DNA of 64,000 nucleotides from Methanobacteriota archaeon. GTDB taxonomy: Archaea; Thermoplasmatota; Thermoplasmata; Methanomassiliicoccales; Methanomassiliicoccaceae. How positions within the stretch are numbered: position 1 is the first letter of the stretch; each line of letters opens with the position of its first letter. The notes beneath the pieces were generated by a model. The model was not told the origin of the DNA and searched no databases. It worked only from the letters and a program-made list of their open reading frames with translations. Below, one piece after another: positions 26,351 to 35,673 of the stretch. The position numbers were made by a program, and so were the translations under genes. The DNA lies in assembly GCA_012518185.1 (NCBI GenBank), contig JAAYTA010000105.1:1-64000 (forward strand). The letters are read 5' to 3'.

Positions 26351-28213
26351 ATGAACAGTGACTCTTACCCCAGCGCAGCACAGCGAAACGATGTCTCTGA
26401 GCGACAGATCAGTGGCGTATCGCCTCTGCATACTCTGCGGTTCGAGCAGCTCAAGGAATCGGATCCTGAGATGTACGACATCTTCAAATCCTCAATGGGC
26501 TTAGAAGGAATCCGCCAAGAATTATTTCGACTACTCATCGAGCGAGAAATGAAATTATTCTCCTATGATTGTGAGATGGAGAGTATGGAGCGAGCCAATT
26601 CTCTACATTGCATCCGTGTTCTGAAGAATATATTCTCCCGCCGCAATGAGCGGCGGTCCGGACATAGTACTCTTTATCACGTAGTTGAACTAGCAAGAGA
26701 GGATGTAGAAGAAATTCAGAAGGACCGGAGAAGTCTATTTCTAGAATTATACATGTTATCTCGCGGCTCGCTCAGTAAGGCTGATATGCCCATCGAAAGG
26801 GCACCAGATTTCATGGATCAAGATGGTCGGGAAGGCGCACAAATTCGCTCTAATTTTCTAGATGTAATGGCGAAGCGCTGTGAAGATCGTATGAAATCAT
26901 ACATTTCTGGCTTAGATCCCTCAGTCGTTAAACATAGAGAAGGATCCAAGCACCGTATTCTTGAATTACTAGGAGGAGACGCCGACGATTGGAATGATTT
27001 CAAATGGCATCATAGGAATGTATTCTCTGATTCATCACTAATTTCTGAAATAGTAGATCTAACTGAGGATGAAAGGGCAGCTATCGACTTGGCCGTTGAG
27101 AATGATCTTCCATTTGGAATAACACCTTATTATCTATCCTTATTCGACCGAGACTCTTCTCGTAAATGGGATCATGCAGTCAGAGCCCAGGTAATACCTC
27201 CTCTTAGCTATGTCAACGCAGTTTTAAGTCCTAAAGTACATGGTCCTGAAGACCTGGACTTCATGAAAGAAGGTCAGACATCCCCTATAGATCTAGTGAC
27301 TCGTAGATATCCTATGATCGCAATCCTCAAGCCATACAACACTTGCGCTCAGATATGCGTATATTGCCAAAGGAATTGGGAGATAGACAATGTCACCGGC
27401 ACATACCAAGCGATGGCTCCGAGAGAAAGCATCGATCAGGCTATACAGTGGTTCCGTGAACATCCTGGAGTCACGGAAGTATTGATGACAGGAGGCGATC
27501 CCGCCTTGATGGATGATGAGATACTAGTAGATCTATTACAAGAGATCTCAGACATCGAGCATGTTAGTCGTATACGAATTGGTACTAGACTTCCCGTCGT
27601 ATTACCTATGCGTTTCACCGATCACTTAGTAGATACACTTGGCCGATTCCATCATCCGCCCCAACAAGATCTCTGCATAGTGACGCATTTCGAACATCCA
27701 TATGAGATAACTCCGGAAGCAGTTAAGGTAGTTAAAGATCTGCGCATGAATGGCTTAGCGATATACAATCAACAAGTATTCACTATAGAAAATAGTAGGA
27801 GGTTCGAAACTGCTGCAACTCGCATGTTATTAAAACAGATAGGTGTCGATCCTTACTATACGTTCAATACTAAGGGGAAGGAAGAGACTAGCTGGTATCG
27901 TGTCCCCATTTCTCGGATAATGCAAGAACGTGAGGAAGAAGCCAGATTACTTCCAGGACTATCTCGTACAGATGAGCCAGTATTCAACATCCCAGCGCTG
28001 GGGAAGAACCATTTGAGAGCATGGCAGAATCACGACCTGATTATGATCTCTCCACGGGGAGAAAGAATATATGAATTCTATCCATGGGAGAAGAATATCA
28101 CTACTGCTCCAACTTACACATATACTGACGTTCCTATTTTAGATTACTTGGAACGACTTCACGCGCGCGGAGAGGACATAGAAGAATATCGTAGTATCTG
28201 GTATTATTTCTAA
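26351..28213 (+). CDS. KamA-family radical SAM protein with long N-terminal domain
   Basis: A 620-residue protein from the ATG at 26351, which has GAGGTG eight bases upstream; an upstream ATG at 26267 lacks one. The radical-SAM cluster motif CAQICVYC (about Cys332, 336, 339) and VLMTGGDPALMDD match lysine 2,3-aminomutases. Near the C terminus IPALGKNHL aligns with the PLP-lysine loop of KamA (GGGGK), so PLP binding is plausible. The enzyme is about 200 residues longer than KamA; the extra N-terminal 250 residues are helical and charged and not recognised. An aminomutase acting on lysine or another amino acid is likely, perhaps for osmolyte formation. Confidence 0.82.
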   Translation: MNSDSYPSAAQRNDVSERQISGVSPLHTLRFEQLKESDPEMYDIFKSSMGLEGIRQELFRLLIEREMKLFSYDCEMESMERANSLHCIRVLKNIFSRRNERRSGHSTLYHVVELAREDVEEIQKDRRSLFLELYMLSRGSLSKADMPIERAPDFMDQDGREGAQIRSNFLDVMAKRCEDRMKSYISGLDPSVVKHREGSKHRILELLGGDADDWNDFKWHHRNVFSDSSLISEIVDLTEDERAAIDLAVENDLPFGITPYYLSLFDRDSSRKWDHAVRAQVIPPLSYVNAVLSPKVHGPEDLDFMKEGQTSPIDLVTRRYPMIAILKPYNTCAQICVYCQRNWEIDNVTGTYQAMAPRESIDQAIQWFREHPGVTEVLMTGGDPALMDDEILVDLLQEISDIEHVSRIRIGTRLPVVLPMRFTDHLVDTLGRFHHPPQQDLCIVTHFEHPYEITPEAVKVVKDLRMNGLAIYNQQVFTIENSRRFETAATRMLLKQIGVDPYYTFNTKGKEETSWYRVPISRIMQEREEEARLLPGLSRTDEPVFNIPALGKNHLRAWQNHDLIMISPRGERIYEFYPWEKNITTAPTYTYTDVPILDYLERLHARGEDIEEYRSIWYYF

Positions 28214-28220
28214 TTAAGAT

Positions 28221-29783
28221 CTATTCTCTTCGACGATATCGTGTCAATTCCCGCCAAAATACGGGAGTGAGTAGTGCAAAAACTGTAAGGAATTCTAAAC
28301 GGCCCGCCCACATAGCAAATATCAAAACGACTTTGGCCAAATCTGATAATCCGCCATATGTGCCAAATGGTCCCAGTTCGCCCAGAGCAGGACCAGCGTT
28401 GGAGACAGAAGATATAGATGCTGATATAGCAGTGGAGGGATCCAATCCCATGAAGATCAAGCTTGCAGAAACAATTACTACAGTAATCATATAACAGAAT
28501 ATTATGGCCATCATTGAGGTAAGAGCATTTTCTGTTAACGTATGACTATCTAATTTTATACTAAATATGGCCTTAGGATGAACGATTTTGTATACTGAGT
28601 TTGAAATGAACCTCTTTACCAATACTATGCGGACAACTTTCATTCCTCCTGCAGTAGATCCCGTACTTCCACCAATCGCTGTTAATAAAAATAAGATGAA
28701 TAGTAGAGGACCGTTCCATAATGGGAAATCAACAGTTGCAAACCCAGTAGAAGACATCATGCTAACCATCTGGAATGTAGAATCAGTTACAGTTCTCAAT
28801 ATATCAGAATGTGACTCCATCCACAAGATAATTGATCCCACTAGGCTGGCTGCTACTAGGATAATAGTATAGGTACGGAACTCAGAATTTCGCCAATAGG
28901 CCTTCCTGTCGCGGGCTCTAATTGCCTGGAAATGTAGATAAAAATTGACGCCTGCTAAGAACATAAAGATGATTACTATCCATTCTATCACTACACTATT
29001 GTAATGTGAAATGCTTCCTCCATATGGTGAAAAACCACCAGTAGACAGTGTAGAAAACATGATAGTCAATGAGTCATAAATGCCGATACCTGTTAAAAGC
29101 AATAATAAGAGTTGAATTACCGATAGTCCGATAAAGATGTAGTGAAATTTCATCGATTCTTCTTGGACCCGTCGAGTAAAATGTCGTACATCTATGCCAG
29201 AAAATTCTCTTCTAGCTAATGTACGTCCAACAACTCCTAGCATGGGGAATATGGTGACGAATACTAAGATTATACCCGCTCCCCCTAACCATTGAGTCAT
29301 ACTCCTCCAAAATAATAGACTCTTAGGCCAAGATTCAATATCGAACATAATAGTGGATCCAGTAGTTGTGAATCCACTCATGGTTTCGAATAAGGCATCT
29401 ACTATCCCCATGCCATACATCACATATGGAATAGCTCCGAACACCATAGCCATCAACCAAGCATTAGTTACCACAAACAATGCCTCAGTAGGGCGTGTAA
29501 CATCAGCTGGCTGAAATCGTAGGAGTAACGGGATACTCAATAATGTCGTGATCAAGAGAGGATAGATCCAGGGATTCAGATCATCTCCATAGGAGTATGC
29601 TACGATCAATGGAGCAAGGAGTGATATTGAGAGGAATAGGAAAAGAATGCCAAACATATAGGCTACTGTATTTCCTCGGCGGGCCATTCTCTCTTGAATT
29701 ATGTAATGATTCAGATTCAACTTCGATATTGTATGTCGGACATTTCTAGCTGATTGAGGATTACGGCCAGTCCTTCTAATCAT
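28221..29783 (-). CDS. trkH: TrkH/KtrB-type potassium uptake membrane subunit
   Basis: A 520-residue membrane protein of the TrkH family, with four selectivity-filter-like P-loops (for example SGFTTTGSTI, FSTLSTGGFSPYGGS, SSTGFATVDFP, SSVSNAGPALG). It forms the K+ channel part of a Trk transporter. The gene follows trkA with a four-base gap, so subunits are made together. The first about 30 residues are basic and cytoplasmic. End overlaps nothing; it is convergent with the KamA-like gene, seven bases away. Confidence 0.92.
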   Translation of the reverse strand: MIRRTGRNPQSARNVRHTISKLNLNHYIIQERMARRGNTVAYMFGILFLFLSISLLAPLIVAYSYGDDLNPWIYPLLITTLLSIPLLLRFQPADVTRPTEALFVVTNAWLMAMVFGAIPYVMYGMGIVDALFETMSGFTTTGSTIMFDIESWPKSLLFWRSMTQWLGGAGIILVFVTIFPMLGVVGRTLARREFSGIDVRHFTRRVQEESMKFHYIFIGLSVIQLLLLLLTGIGIYDSLTIMFSTLSTGGFSPYGGSISHYNSVVIEWIVIIFMFLAGVNFYLHFQAIRARDRKAYWRNSEFRTYTIILVAASLVGSIILWMESHSDILRTVTDSTFQMVSMMSSTGFATVDFPLWNGPLLFILFLLTAIGGSTGSTAGGMKVVRIVLVKRFISNSVYKIVHPKAIFSIKLDSHTLTENALTSMMAIIFCYMITVVIVSASLIFMGLDPSTAISASISSVSNAGPALGELGPFGTYGGLSDLAKVVLIFAMWAGRLEFLTVFALLTPVFWRELTRYRRRE

Positions 29784-29787
29784 ACAT

Positions 29788-31137
29788 TCACGGGCTAATT
29801 GGTATACGTGTGCTGAATAGCTTTTCTAGCACTCCAGCATCTGATCTATCTGCATACAGCAATATTGCATCTCCTTCGAGTATGCGGACATCTGATTCGG
29901 GAATTATTGCTCCATCTTTAGTTAATATCATAGCAATAGCTGATTTGGGAGGCATATCAATGTCTTTTATTAGCTCACCACGAACGCGACTATTATGGCC
30001 CACATCGACACTTATCAGCTCTCTCTGAAAACCTTCCATAAGTATTAGGACTCCATAGTGAGGCACAGTCCTTTTTACTATCGCATTTGCCACTACTTCA
30101 TAAAAACTTATAGGAGAATCGATCCCCACTGTCTGAAAAATATCTTTATAATCTGGATTGGAAAAGGATGTGATAACTTTTGAAACTCCTAGGTGTTTTC
30201 CCACCAAGCCTGCTAATAGGTCACTCTCTTCGTTACCCGTAGCACATACCATCACATCAGTCATTCCTACATTCTCGTTTTTAAGAACTAATGGATCTGC
30301 ACCATCATCATTGATGACTATGGTATGATTGAATGATTGGGCCAGTTCTCGGCAGCGTTCTTCGCTCTCCTCAATGAGCCGTATAGATACATTTTCGCGT
30401 TCCTCCAACATAGATACTAAGTATTGCGCTACGATTCCTCCGCCAATTATCAAAACATCTCTTGATGATTTAGTCGTTCCAAGAAATGTGTTGAACTCTG
30501 CAACGCCGTCCTCTTTTCCGATTACAATTATCTCATCTCCCGTCAGGAGAACATCATCTTCCTTAGGTGCAATAGTCCTGCCTCCGCGATGTATGAATAA
30601 TATCTTACACTCGCTTGGAATAGAAAGGTGCTTAAGAGGAATAGAAGCTATGCCTTGGAGATTATGCATCATTCGGAATCTGGCAATTTCAAGTCCTCTG
30701 GATGGCATGGCATTGTAATCTATCGCATTTTCTAACATGGCGAGCTTCATCATCTTCCGCGCTACTAGGTATTCTGGAGATATCACCTGATCCACGTTAA
30801 GGAAATTAGTGATAAGGTCTCCTTCAGAATGATCAAACTCTCTGGCCCTAGCTAAAGTCACTACGTCCGGTAAAATCCTTTTAGCTAACATACAAGCGAA
30901 TATGTTGGTTTCATCTCTATCAGTTACGGCCATAAATAGGTCGACATGGTTTCGCAATATCTCCTGTAGAGTGTGAGGACTCGCTCCATTAGAGTGTAGG
31001 GCGCCAACATCTAATGTATCTACCACGTGCTCGAATCGCTTCTCATTCTTTTCCACTACCATAACAGAATGTTTACTAGCAAGAATCCGCGCAATATTGT
31101 AACCGATCCTGCCTGCACCTATAATGACGATATTCAT
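29788..31137 (-). CDS. trkA: TrkA potassium uptake regulatory subunit with two RCK domains
   Basis: A 449-residue protein with two TrkA-N plus TrkA-C units. Both Rossmann motifs are visible: IIGAGRIGYNIARILA at the N terminus and IIGGGIVAQYLVSML near residue 225. Such proteins bind NAD(H) or ATP and gate TrkH. EKNEKRFEHVVDTLDVGALHSNGASP is the conserved second nucleotide contact. Co-transcribed with trkH immediately downstream. Confidence 0.93.
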   Translation of the reverse strand: MNIVIIGAGRIGYNIARILASKHSVMVVEKNEKRFEHVVDTLDVGALHSNGASPHTLQEILRNHVDLFMAVTDRDETNIFACMLAKRILPDVVTLARAREFDHSEGDLITNFLNVDQVISPEYLVARKMMKLAMLENAIDYNAMPSRGLEIARFRMMHNLQGIASIPLKHLSIPSECKILFIHRGGRTIAPKEDDVLLTGDEIIVIGKEDGVAEFNTFLGTTKSSRDVLIIGGGIVAQYLVSMLEERENVSIRLIEESEERCRELAQSFNHTIVINDDGADPLVLKNENVGMTDVMVCATGNEESDLLAGLVGKHLGVSKVITSFSNPDYKDIFQTVGIDSPISFYEVVANAIVKRTVPHYGVLILMEGFQRELISVDVGHNSRVRGELIKDIDMPPKSAIAMILTKDGAIIPESDVRILEGDAILLYADRSDAGVLEKLFSTRIPISP

Positions 31138-31259
31138 CCTATCGACCTTCGGCCTGAGTAATTAGCAATATGATAATTGATCGACGCCTATAATGCCTGC
31201 CCTGTTAGGATATATGTTTACATATCAATATTCATATTTCATATAACGTAGTGAATTCG

Positions 31260-31267
31260 TTTATATC
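31260..31267 (+). promoter_or_regulatory. TATA box for the UbiA-like gene, leaderless start likely
   Basis: TTTATATC is centred about 25 bases before the ATG at 31288. That spacing places transcription start at or next to the ATG, which also explains the missing ribosome binding site. Confidence 0.5.
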
Positions 31268-31287
31268 TGTTAAGCATTCATCGTCTC

Positions 31288-32187
31288 ATGTCGCTCAGAG
31301 TATGGCTAGTTGAGATAAGGGCTCCCTTCCTACTACTGCCTGTAATACTCGCTATTGTCGGAAGCTCTCTAGCTATATATGATGGATATTTCGATGCCAT
31401 AAATTTTGCACTATTCACTATAGTATTGGTGCTACTTCATATAACAGTCAATACTCTGAATGAATACTATGATCATCGAACTGGTATTGATTTTAATACG
31501 CGAAAAACGATGTTCAATGGCGGCACAGGCATACTTCAGACTGGTCTATTATTACCGAGGCAAGTACTCACTGTATCCATAGGATGTTTCATAATAGCTG
31601 GAATAATTGCTGGCGTAGTGATAGCTCGTACTAGCTTATTACTGGCTCCATTAGTAATCCTAGGGATGCTATTCTCACTATTTTATACACAAATATTTGC
31701 GAGAAATATGCTGGGAGAGATGGCTGCAGGATTAGGTCTCGGCGTTCTTCCTGTAATCGGTGCATATATGATTCACAATCCAGTCCTTACCGTACCGTGC
31801 ATTGCTCTCTCAGCAATGGCTGGTATTCTGACATTTAATTTACTGCTACTGAATGAATTCCCCGATTTAGAGGCAGACATGGCAGGAGGGAGGAAGAATA
31901 TCGTAATGGCATTAGGGATTAGGAAAGCAGCATGGTTGTATGCAATTCTAACCTTTTCTGTGTATGCAATTCTACTCATATTTGTTATCCTAAGATCACT
32001 ACCCACATTATCCTTACTTGGCCTTTTGACGCTCCCATTTGCCTTTAAGGCCGCCACTATGGCATTTATCGATCCACGAAAAACAGGCAAATTCTTACAG
32101 GGGCAGAAAGCCAACGTACAAATGATATTAGGTACTCAGGCATTTGTAGCTATAGGTTTGCTAGCAGCTTTCTTATTAGCTACATAA
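31288..32187 (+). CDS. UbiA-family prenyltransferase
   Basis: A 299-residue membrane protein with about nine helices. The first aspartate-rich motif appears as NTLNEYYDHRTGID and the second as NEFPDLEADMAGGRKNI, both in the form seen in MenA-like and other UbiA enzymes that move a prenyl chain onto an aromatic or other acceptor with Mg2+. In archaea this family also makes ether lipids, heme or quinone side chains. No quinone pathway genes are near, so the acceptor is open. It is divergent from trkA. Confidence 0.85.
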   Translation: MSLRVWLVEIRAPFLLLPVILAIVGSSLAIYDGYFDAINFALFTIVLVLLHITVNTLNEYYDHRTGIDFNTRKTMFNGGTGILQTGLLLPRQVLTVSIGCFIIAGIIAGVVIARTSLLLAPLVILGMLFSLFYTQIFARNMLGEMAAGLGLGVLPVIGAYMIHNPVLTVPCIALSAMAGILTFNLLLLNEFPDLEADMAGGRKNIVMALGIRKAAWLYAILTFSVYAILLIFVILRSLPTLSLLGLLTLPFAFKAATMAFIDPRKTGKFLQGQKANVQMILGTQAFVAIGLLAAFLLAT

Positions 32188-32434
32188 TACCTAATCTTAT
32201 TTAGAATTAGAATAATAAATAATATGTCATAATCTTCATTAGCATTTTGACGATATCTAGTGATTTAATACTATATTAATTAATTTATAAAATATAGGCA
32301 GGGTATTTTGATAGATAATCCCTTAATAATTACATTGATCTGAATATGATTTACATGAAATCTCACATTACTCCTACCAATATGCTAGACATGCTAGAAT
32401 GATGAAAATAACTACCTATTGATGATAAATAGGT

Positions 32435-32533
32435 TGGTGGGCCCGACCGGATTTGAACCGGTGACCATCAGGTGTCTCAAGATCGAATAGATCTTTATGA
32501 GCCTGACGCTCCGCCAGACTAAGCTACGGGCCC
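32435..32533 (-). tRNA. tRNA-Met (CAU), probably elongator, with a 22-base intron and encoded CCA
   Basis: Reading leftward from 32533 gives acceptor GGGCCCG paired with CGGGCCC, a D stem, the anticodon stem TCAGG/CCTGA with loop CTCATAA and anticodon CAU (32497-32499), a T arm with GGTTCAAATCC, and a genomic CCA at 32435-32437. The intron (32474-32495) lies after position 37; a CTCA/TGAG helix with three-base bulges TAA and ACA makes a textbook bulge-helix-bulge. It lacks the GGG/CCC anticodon-stem triplet of initiators. tRNA-Ile2, which also has CAU, cannot be fully excluded. Confidence 0.88.
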
Positions 32534-32563
32534 TTGCTACGAGTTGAGGTTAAATGAAGAGTT

Positions 32564-32578
32564 CGATATAAACCCTTT
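32564..32578 (-). promoter_or_regulatory. TATA box and BRE of the tRNA-Met gene
   Basis: On the minus strand the element reads AAGGGTTTATATCG: a purine-rich BRE followed by TTTATAT. Its centre is about 36 bases before the tRNA 5' end at 32533, the usual archaeal spacing with a short leader. Confidence 0.6.
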
Positions 32579-32587
32579 CTTTCTTGA

Positions 32588-32672
32588 GCTCATTGCTTTA
32601 TATATTGTATTGTAATGAGCGCCTATTGTTATTAATCATTAATAGAGTATTCTGATAGGGCGACCCTATCAG
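32588..32672. repeat. Three consecutive inverted repeats
   Basis: GCTCATT (32588-32594) pairs with AATGAGC (32614-32620); TATTAAT and ATTAATA (32630-32644) flank one base; CTGATAGGG (32652-32660) and CCCTATCAG (32664-32672) flank CGA. The last is a nine-base perfect arm pair that could be a tight hairpin or a dimer operator. All lie upstream of msrA. No T-run follows, so a terminator is unlikely. Confidence 0.4.
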
Positions 32673-32854
32673 TAATAATTGCTCTCATCGCTTTACGTCT
32701 ATGTGTTGGCAACCTTAAATTCCCTATTATGCGCGATGCACCTTACAGATGATATATTACTTTTCCCCATTTCAGAACTATTACATTATGATTCTAACAT
32801 CTATTTGAACAGTAATAAGTACACCTGCTTACCTAAAAAGTCATGAGGTAGAAA

Positions 32855-33337
32855 ATGAACGCGATGACTAATAGGGCAACTTTTGGAGCAGGATGCTTCT
32901 GGGGCGTTCAAGTATCTTTTGACCGCATAGATGGAGTAATGTGTACTCAAGTTGGATACATGGGAGGTAAAGTAGAAAATCCCACTTATGAGCAAGTGTG
33001 CAGCAACCGTACAGGACATGCTGAAGTTGTAGATCTGCGATATGATCCTGATAAAGTTAGCTATCAGGATTTGTTAGAAGCGTTCTGGAATATGCATGAT
33101 CCTACTACGCTGAATAAACAAGGTCCCGATGTTGGCTCACAATATAGATCGATCATATTCTATTACGACGAGGAACAGAAAAAAGCTGCTGAGGGCATGA
33201 AGAAAAAACTCTCTAACAGCAATCGCTTTTCACGCCCTATTATGACTCAGATAGTGCCTGCAAATACATTCTGGCGAGCTGAAGAATATCATCAGAAGTA
33301 TCATCAGAAATATGGCGGAGCATGTCCTACCTGCTGA
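32855..33337 (+). CDS. msrA: Peptide methionine (S)-S-oxide reductase
   Basis: A 160-residue MsrA. The catalytic motif GCFWG (Cys14) is at the N terminus, with [26 protein letters not shown] as the family block, and C-terminal resolving cysteines in GGACPTC. It repairs S-form methionine sulfoxide with thioredoxin as reductant; thioredoxin, its reductase and MsrB are encoded at 40.9-48.8 kb. GAGGTAG lies at a normal distance before the ATG. Confidence 0.95.
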   Translation: MNAMTNRATFGAGCFWGVQVSFDRIDGVMCTQVGYMGGKVENPTYEQVCSNRTGHAEVVDLRYDPDKVSYQDLLEAFWNMHDPTTLNKQGPDVGSQYRSIIFYYDEEQKKAAEGMKKKLSNSNRFSRPIMTQIVPANTFWRAEEYHQKYHQKYGGACPTC

Positions 33338-33377
33338 TCATATTTCATGATATATTAGACAATATCCTTCGTATTAA

Positions 33378-34040
33378 ATGAAGCATAGTACCGTGCTAAC
33401 CAAATACCATTCTAAATATTTACTATTTATGCGCTCCTCCACTGATCTAGATATACTTTGTCAGAATGCACTCTCCTATGGTGCCTCTTCTGTGACTGTC
33501 ATGAACGCTAAAGATATAGTTTTAGATCCACGAGTTAGGCTGAAATGCATGATACCACAATGCATCAACTATGGTCGAAACTTGATGTGCCCTCCCAATG
33601 TCATAGATATAGACACATTTTCGGTCGTAATCAGCCGATACACTGATGCTATTCTAGTGCAATATCCCATCCCTCTAGATACGAAATTAATGGCTAGCTT
33701 TAAGGATAAAAATCTAGAAGATATCTATGATGAGGAGGATTATAAAAAGAGAATAGTCAGCAGCGAACGGAAATTCCAAAACCTTATGGGAAGACTAGAG
33801 TCTAATGCTCTAGAGCTCGGATATAGATTCGCCGCTGCACTCTCCGGCGGCCCCTGCTGCTTATGCGATGAATGTGTTGGCCAAAATTCTGGAGAAAATT
33901 GTCGCCATCCATTCCGCTCACGTCCATCAATGGAAGCCTTAGGGATTGATGTCTATATGACTGCTCAAAATGCTGGTTTGTCATTTGAGGTGCCAGCAAA
34001 AGATGATCCAGTTTGGAACGGACTGCTACTAGTAGATTAG
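33378..34040 (+). CDS. DUF2284 metal-binding protein
   Basis: A 220-residue cysteine-rich protein. The blocks VRLKCMIPQCINYGRNLMCPPN and ALSGGPCCLCDECV, with a later CRHP, are the DUF2284 (COG5423) signature of eight or more conserved cysteines that probably bind Fe-S or zinc. Function is not known; members are common in anaerobes. It lies 40 bases after msrA and nine before the second aldo-keto reductase, so the three may form an operon. Confidence 0.85.
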   Translation: MKHSTVLTKYHSKYLLFMRSSTDLDILCQNALSYGASSVTVMNAKDIVLDPRVRLKCMIPQCINYGRNLMCPPNVIDIDTFSVVISRYTDAILVQYPIPLDTKLMASFKDKNLEDIYDEEDYKKRIVSSERKFQNLMGRLESNALELGYRFAAALSGGPCCLCDECVGQNSGENCRHPFRSRPSMEALGIDVYMTAQNAGLSFEVPAKDDPVWNGLLLVD

Positions 34041-34049
34041 GGGGATATA

Positions 34050-34877
34050 ATGAAAGATAGTACTGAAGAACCGTCTCCGGATACGCGGATAAAGCTGAAT
34101 GATGGAAATGAGATACCACTGATTGGACTTGGAACATGGGGAATTGGAGGAAAATCCTGCTACAAGACCATACTGGAGGCACTAGACATTGGCTACCGCC
34201 TCATTGATACTGCTCCTATGTATCTCAATGAGGAAGAAATCGGTCGAGCAATGAGAGATAGTGGCATTGATAGGGATGAAATAATTATCACTACTAAAGT
34301 GGCTAGTGCTGATATGGGGTATGAGAGCACTATAAGGGCATGTCATAACAGCCTACGGCGCTTAGGCGTCGAACAAATAGATCTATATCTCATACATTGG
34401 CCGTCGGCTGGTAGGAACATTAAAACATGGGAAGCAATGGAAGAATTAAGATCGCAGGGATTAGTCCGATCGATAGGTGTAAGCAACTATACGTCAAATC
34501 TTTTGAATGATTTACTATCGTCCGGAGGACCGATCCCAGCAGTGAATCAAATCGAAGCTAATCCATTCATATATGATATTGAACTGGCAAAGTATTGTGC
34601 TGATAATCGGATACATATAGAAGCATACAGTCCTCTAACTCGTGGATATTGCTTACAGGAAAAAAAACTTTTACAAATAGCAAATGCCTATGGTCGAAGT
34701 CCAGCACAAATTCTTCTACGATGGTCTATACAAAGAGGCTTGACAGTGATACCAAAGTCCGCGACGACCACCCACCTTAGAGAGAATTTTGACATCTTCG
34801 ATTTTGAAATTTATTTAGGAGATATGAATAAATTAGACACTCTCAACACAGTCAGTAGTATGTTGGATTGGCGTTGA
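34050..34877 (+). CDS. Aldo/keto reductase, second copy
   Basis: A 275-residue TIM-barrel reductase related to that at 23737-24555. IPLIGLGTWGIGG, YRLIDTAPMYLNEEEIG (catalytic Asp and Tyr), IITTKVA (Lys) and LYLIHWP (His) give the full tetrad. VIPKSATTTHLRENFDIF is the NADPH-binding end. GGGGATATA sits before the ATG. The two reductases differ at many positions, so this is not a recent duplication. Confidence 0.88.
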   Translation: MKDSTEEPSPDTRIKLNDGNEIPLIGLGTWGIGGKSCYKTILEALDIGYRLIDTAPMYLNEEEIGRAMRDSGIDRDEIIITTKVASADMGYESTIRACHNSLRRLGVEQIDLYLIHWPSAGRNIKTWEAMEELRSQGLVRSIGVSNYTSNLLNDLLSSGGPIPAVNQIEANPFIYDIELAKYCADNRIHIEAYSPLTRGYCLQEKKLLQIANAYGRSPAQILLRWSIQRGLTVIPKSATTTHLRENFDIFDFEIYLGDMNKLDTLNTVSSMLDWR

Positions 34878-34900
34878 ATTATTAGATATGAGAGGAAGGA

Positions 34901-34997
34901 TGGCGCCGTCGAACGGGCTCGAACCGTTGACCTTGTGATGACCGCTCCCGATTAAGGAATTAACAGTCACACGCTCTACCAGCTGAGCTACGACGGC
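34901..34997 (-). tRNA. tRNA-Asn (GUU) with a 21-base intron and encoded CCA
   Basis: From 34997 leftward: acceptor GCCGTCG with CGACGGC, discriminator G (usual for Asn), D stem GCTC/GAGC, anticodon stem TGTGA/TCACA, anticodon GUU at 34962-34964, T arm with GGTTCGAGCC, and a genomic CCA at 34901-34903. The intron (34940-34960) begins after position 37; a four-pair helix CTGT/GCGG with bulges TAA and TCA gives a bulge-helix-bulge, and TTCC/GGGA closes the intron hairpin. Confidence 0.9.
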
Positions 34998-35023
34998 TTA
35001 GCGCAGAAGACCACAATAATCCC

Positions 35024-35036
35024 CACATATTAAGCA
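35024..35036 (-). promoter_or_regulatory. TATA box of the tRNA-Asn gene
   Basis: The minus strand reads GCTTAATATG, centred about 33 bases before the tRNA 5' end at 34997. Confidence 0.45.
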
Positions 35037-35093
35037 TTTGCGCTCATACAAATCATATTCCATGTTCTTAAGCACTCTAATGGTACGATAAGC

Positions 35094-35402
35094 CTAACTA
35101 AGCTCCTTCCTAAGTTTCATTACAGTCCTTTCTATGTAATCAAGGACTTCTCTTATCTGCTCCATGAATGCTTTCGCTTCTTCCGTGGTCACTGCACCCT
35201 CCGGAGAGGGTTGTATGAGCCCTTCCTGCTCCAATATACGCATAGAATATCGTACTTTATGTTGAGGATGATTCAGCAATTCAGATAATCGGATGATGCC
35301 TATAGGCTCATTCTCACGGATAGCCTTCAACATGTGTACATGCCGCTGTAACAACTCGATCTCATTTTCGATCTTACGCGTTAGGATACTTTTCCCCTTC
35401 AT
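35094..35402 (-). CDS. Small winged-helix transcriptional regulator
   Basis: A 102-residue basic protein with one helix-turn-helix: IIRLSELLNHPQHKVRYSMRILEQEGLIQPSPEGAVTT, with a beta wing, followed by a long helical, probably dimerising tail (residues 70-102). A helical segment also precedes the HTH. It resembles the many one-domain archaeal wHTH regulators. Targets are unknown. A 270-base AT-rich gap without features separates it from the membrane protein genes to the right. Confidence 0.8.
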   Translation of the reverse strand: MKGKSILTRKIENEIELLQRHVHMLKAIRENEPIGIIRLSELLNHPQHKVRYSMRILEQEGLIQPSPEGAVTTEEAKAFMEQIREVLDYIERTVMKLRKELS

Positions 35403-35673
35403 TAGCCCCTCTCGTCATTGCCTCGATTGCTGTAAGAGCATATAAATGAATATCTCACCACTCTTGCAGAATCGGAATATATCACTTCATAAATATGAAC
35501 TATATCGTATCTGGTTCGACATTCTTTTGACTGATATGCAATTAATGAATATACTTAGCCATTACGACCAAATCGATACTTAAGTAGGGATAGCATATCA
35601 TATAATTAATTATTAAATATTTATAATATGAAAATTATGGGTAGGAATTAATAATTATGATTCGTTCTTCATT

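Larger units (their letters stand above)
32534..32854. other. Intergenic region between tRNA-Met and msrA
   Basis: The left part carries the tRNA promoter (32564-32578). Further right are three consecutive inverted repeats (32588-32672) listed separately. The rest, up to the msrA ribosome binding site GAGGTAG just before 32855, shows no gene. Confidence 0.5.
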
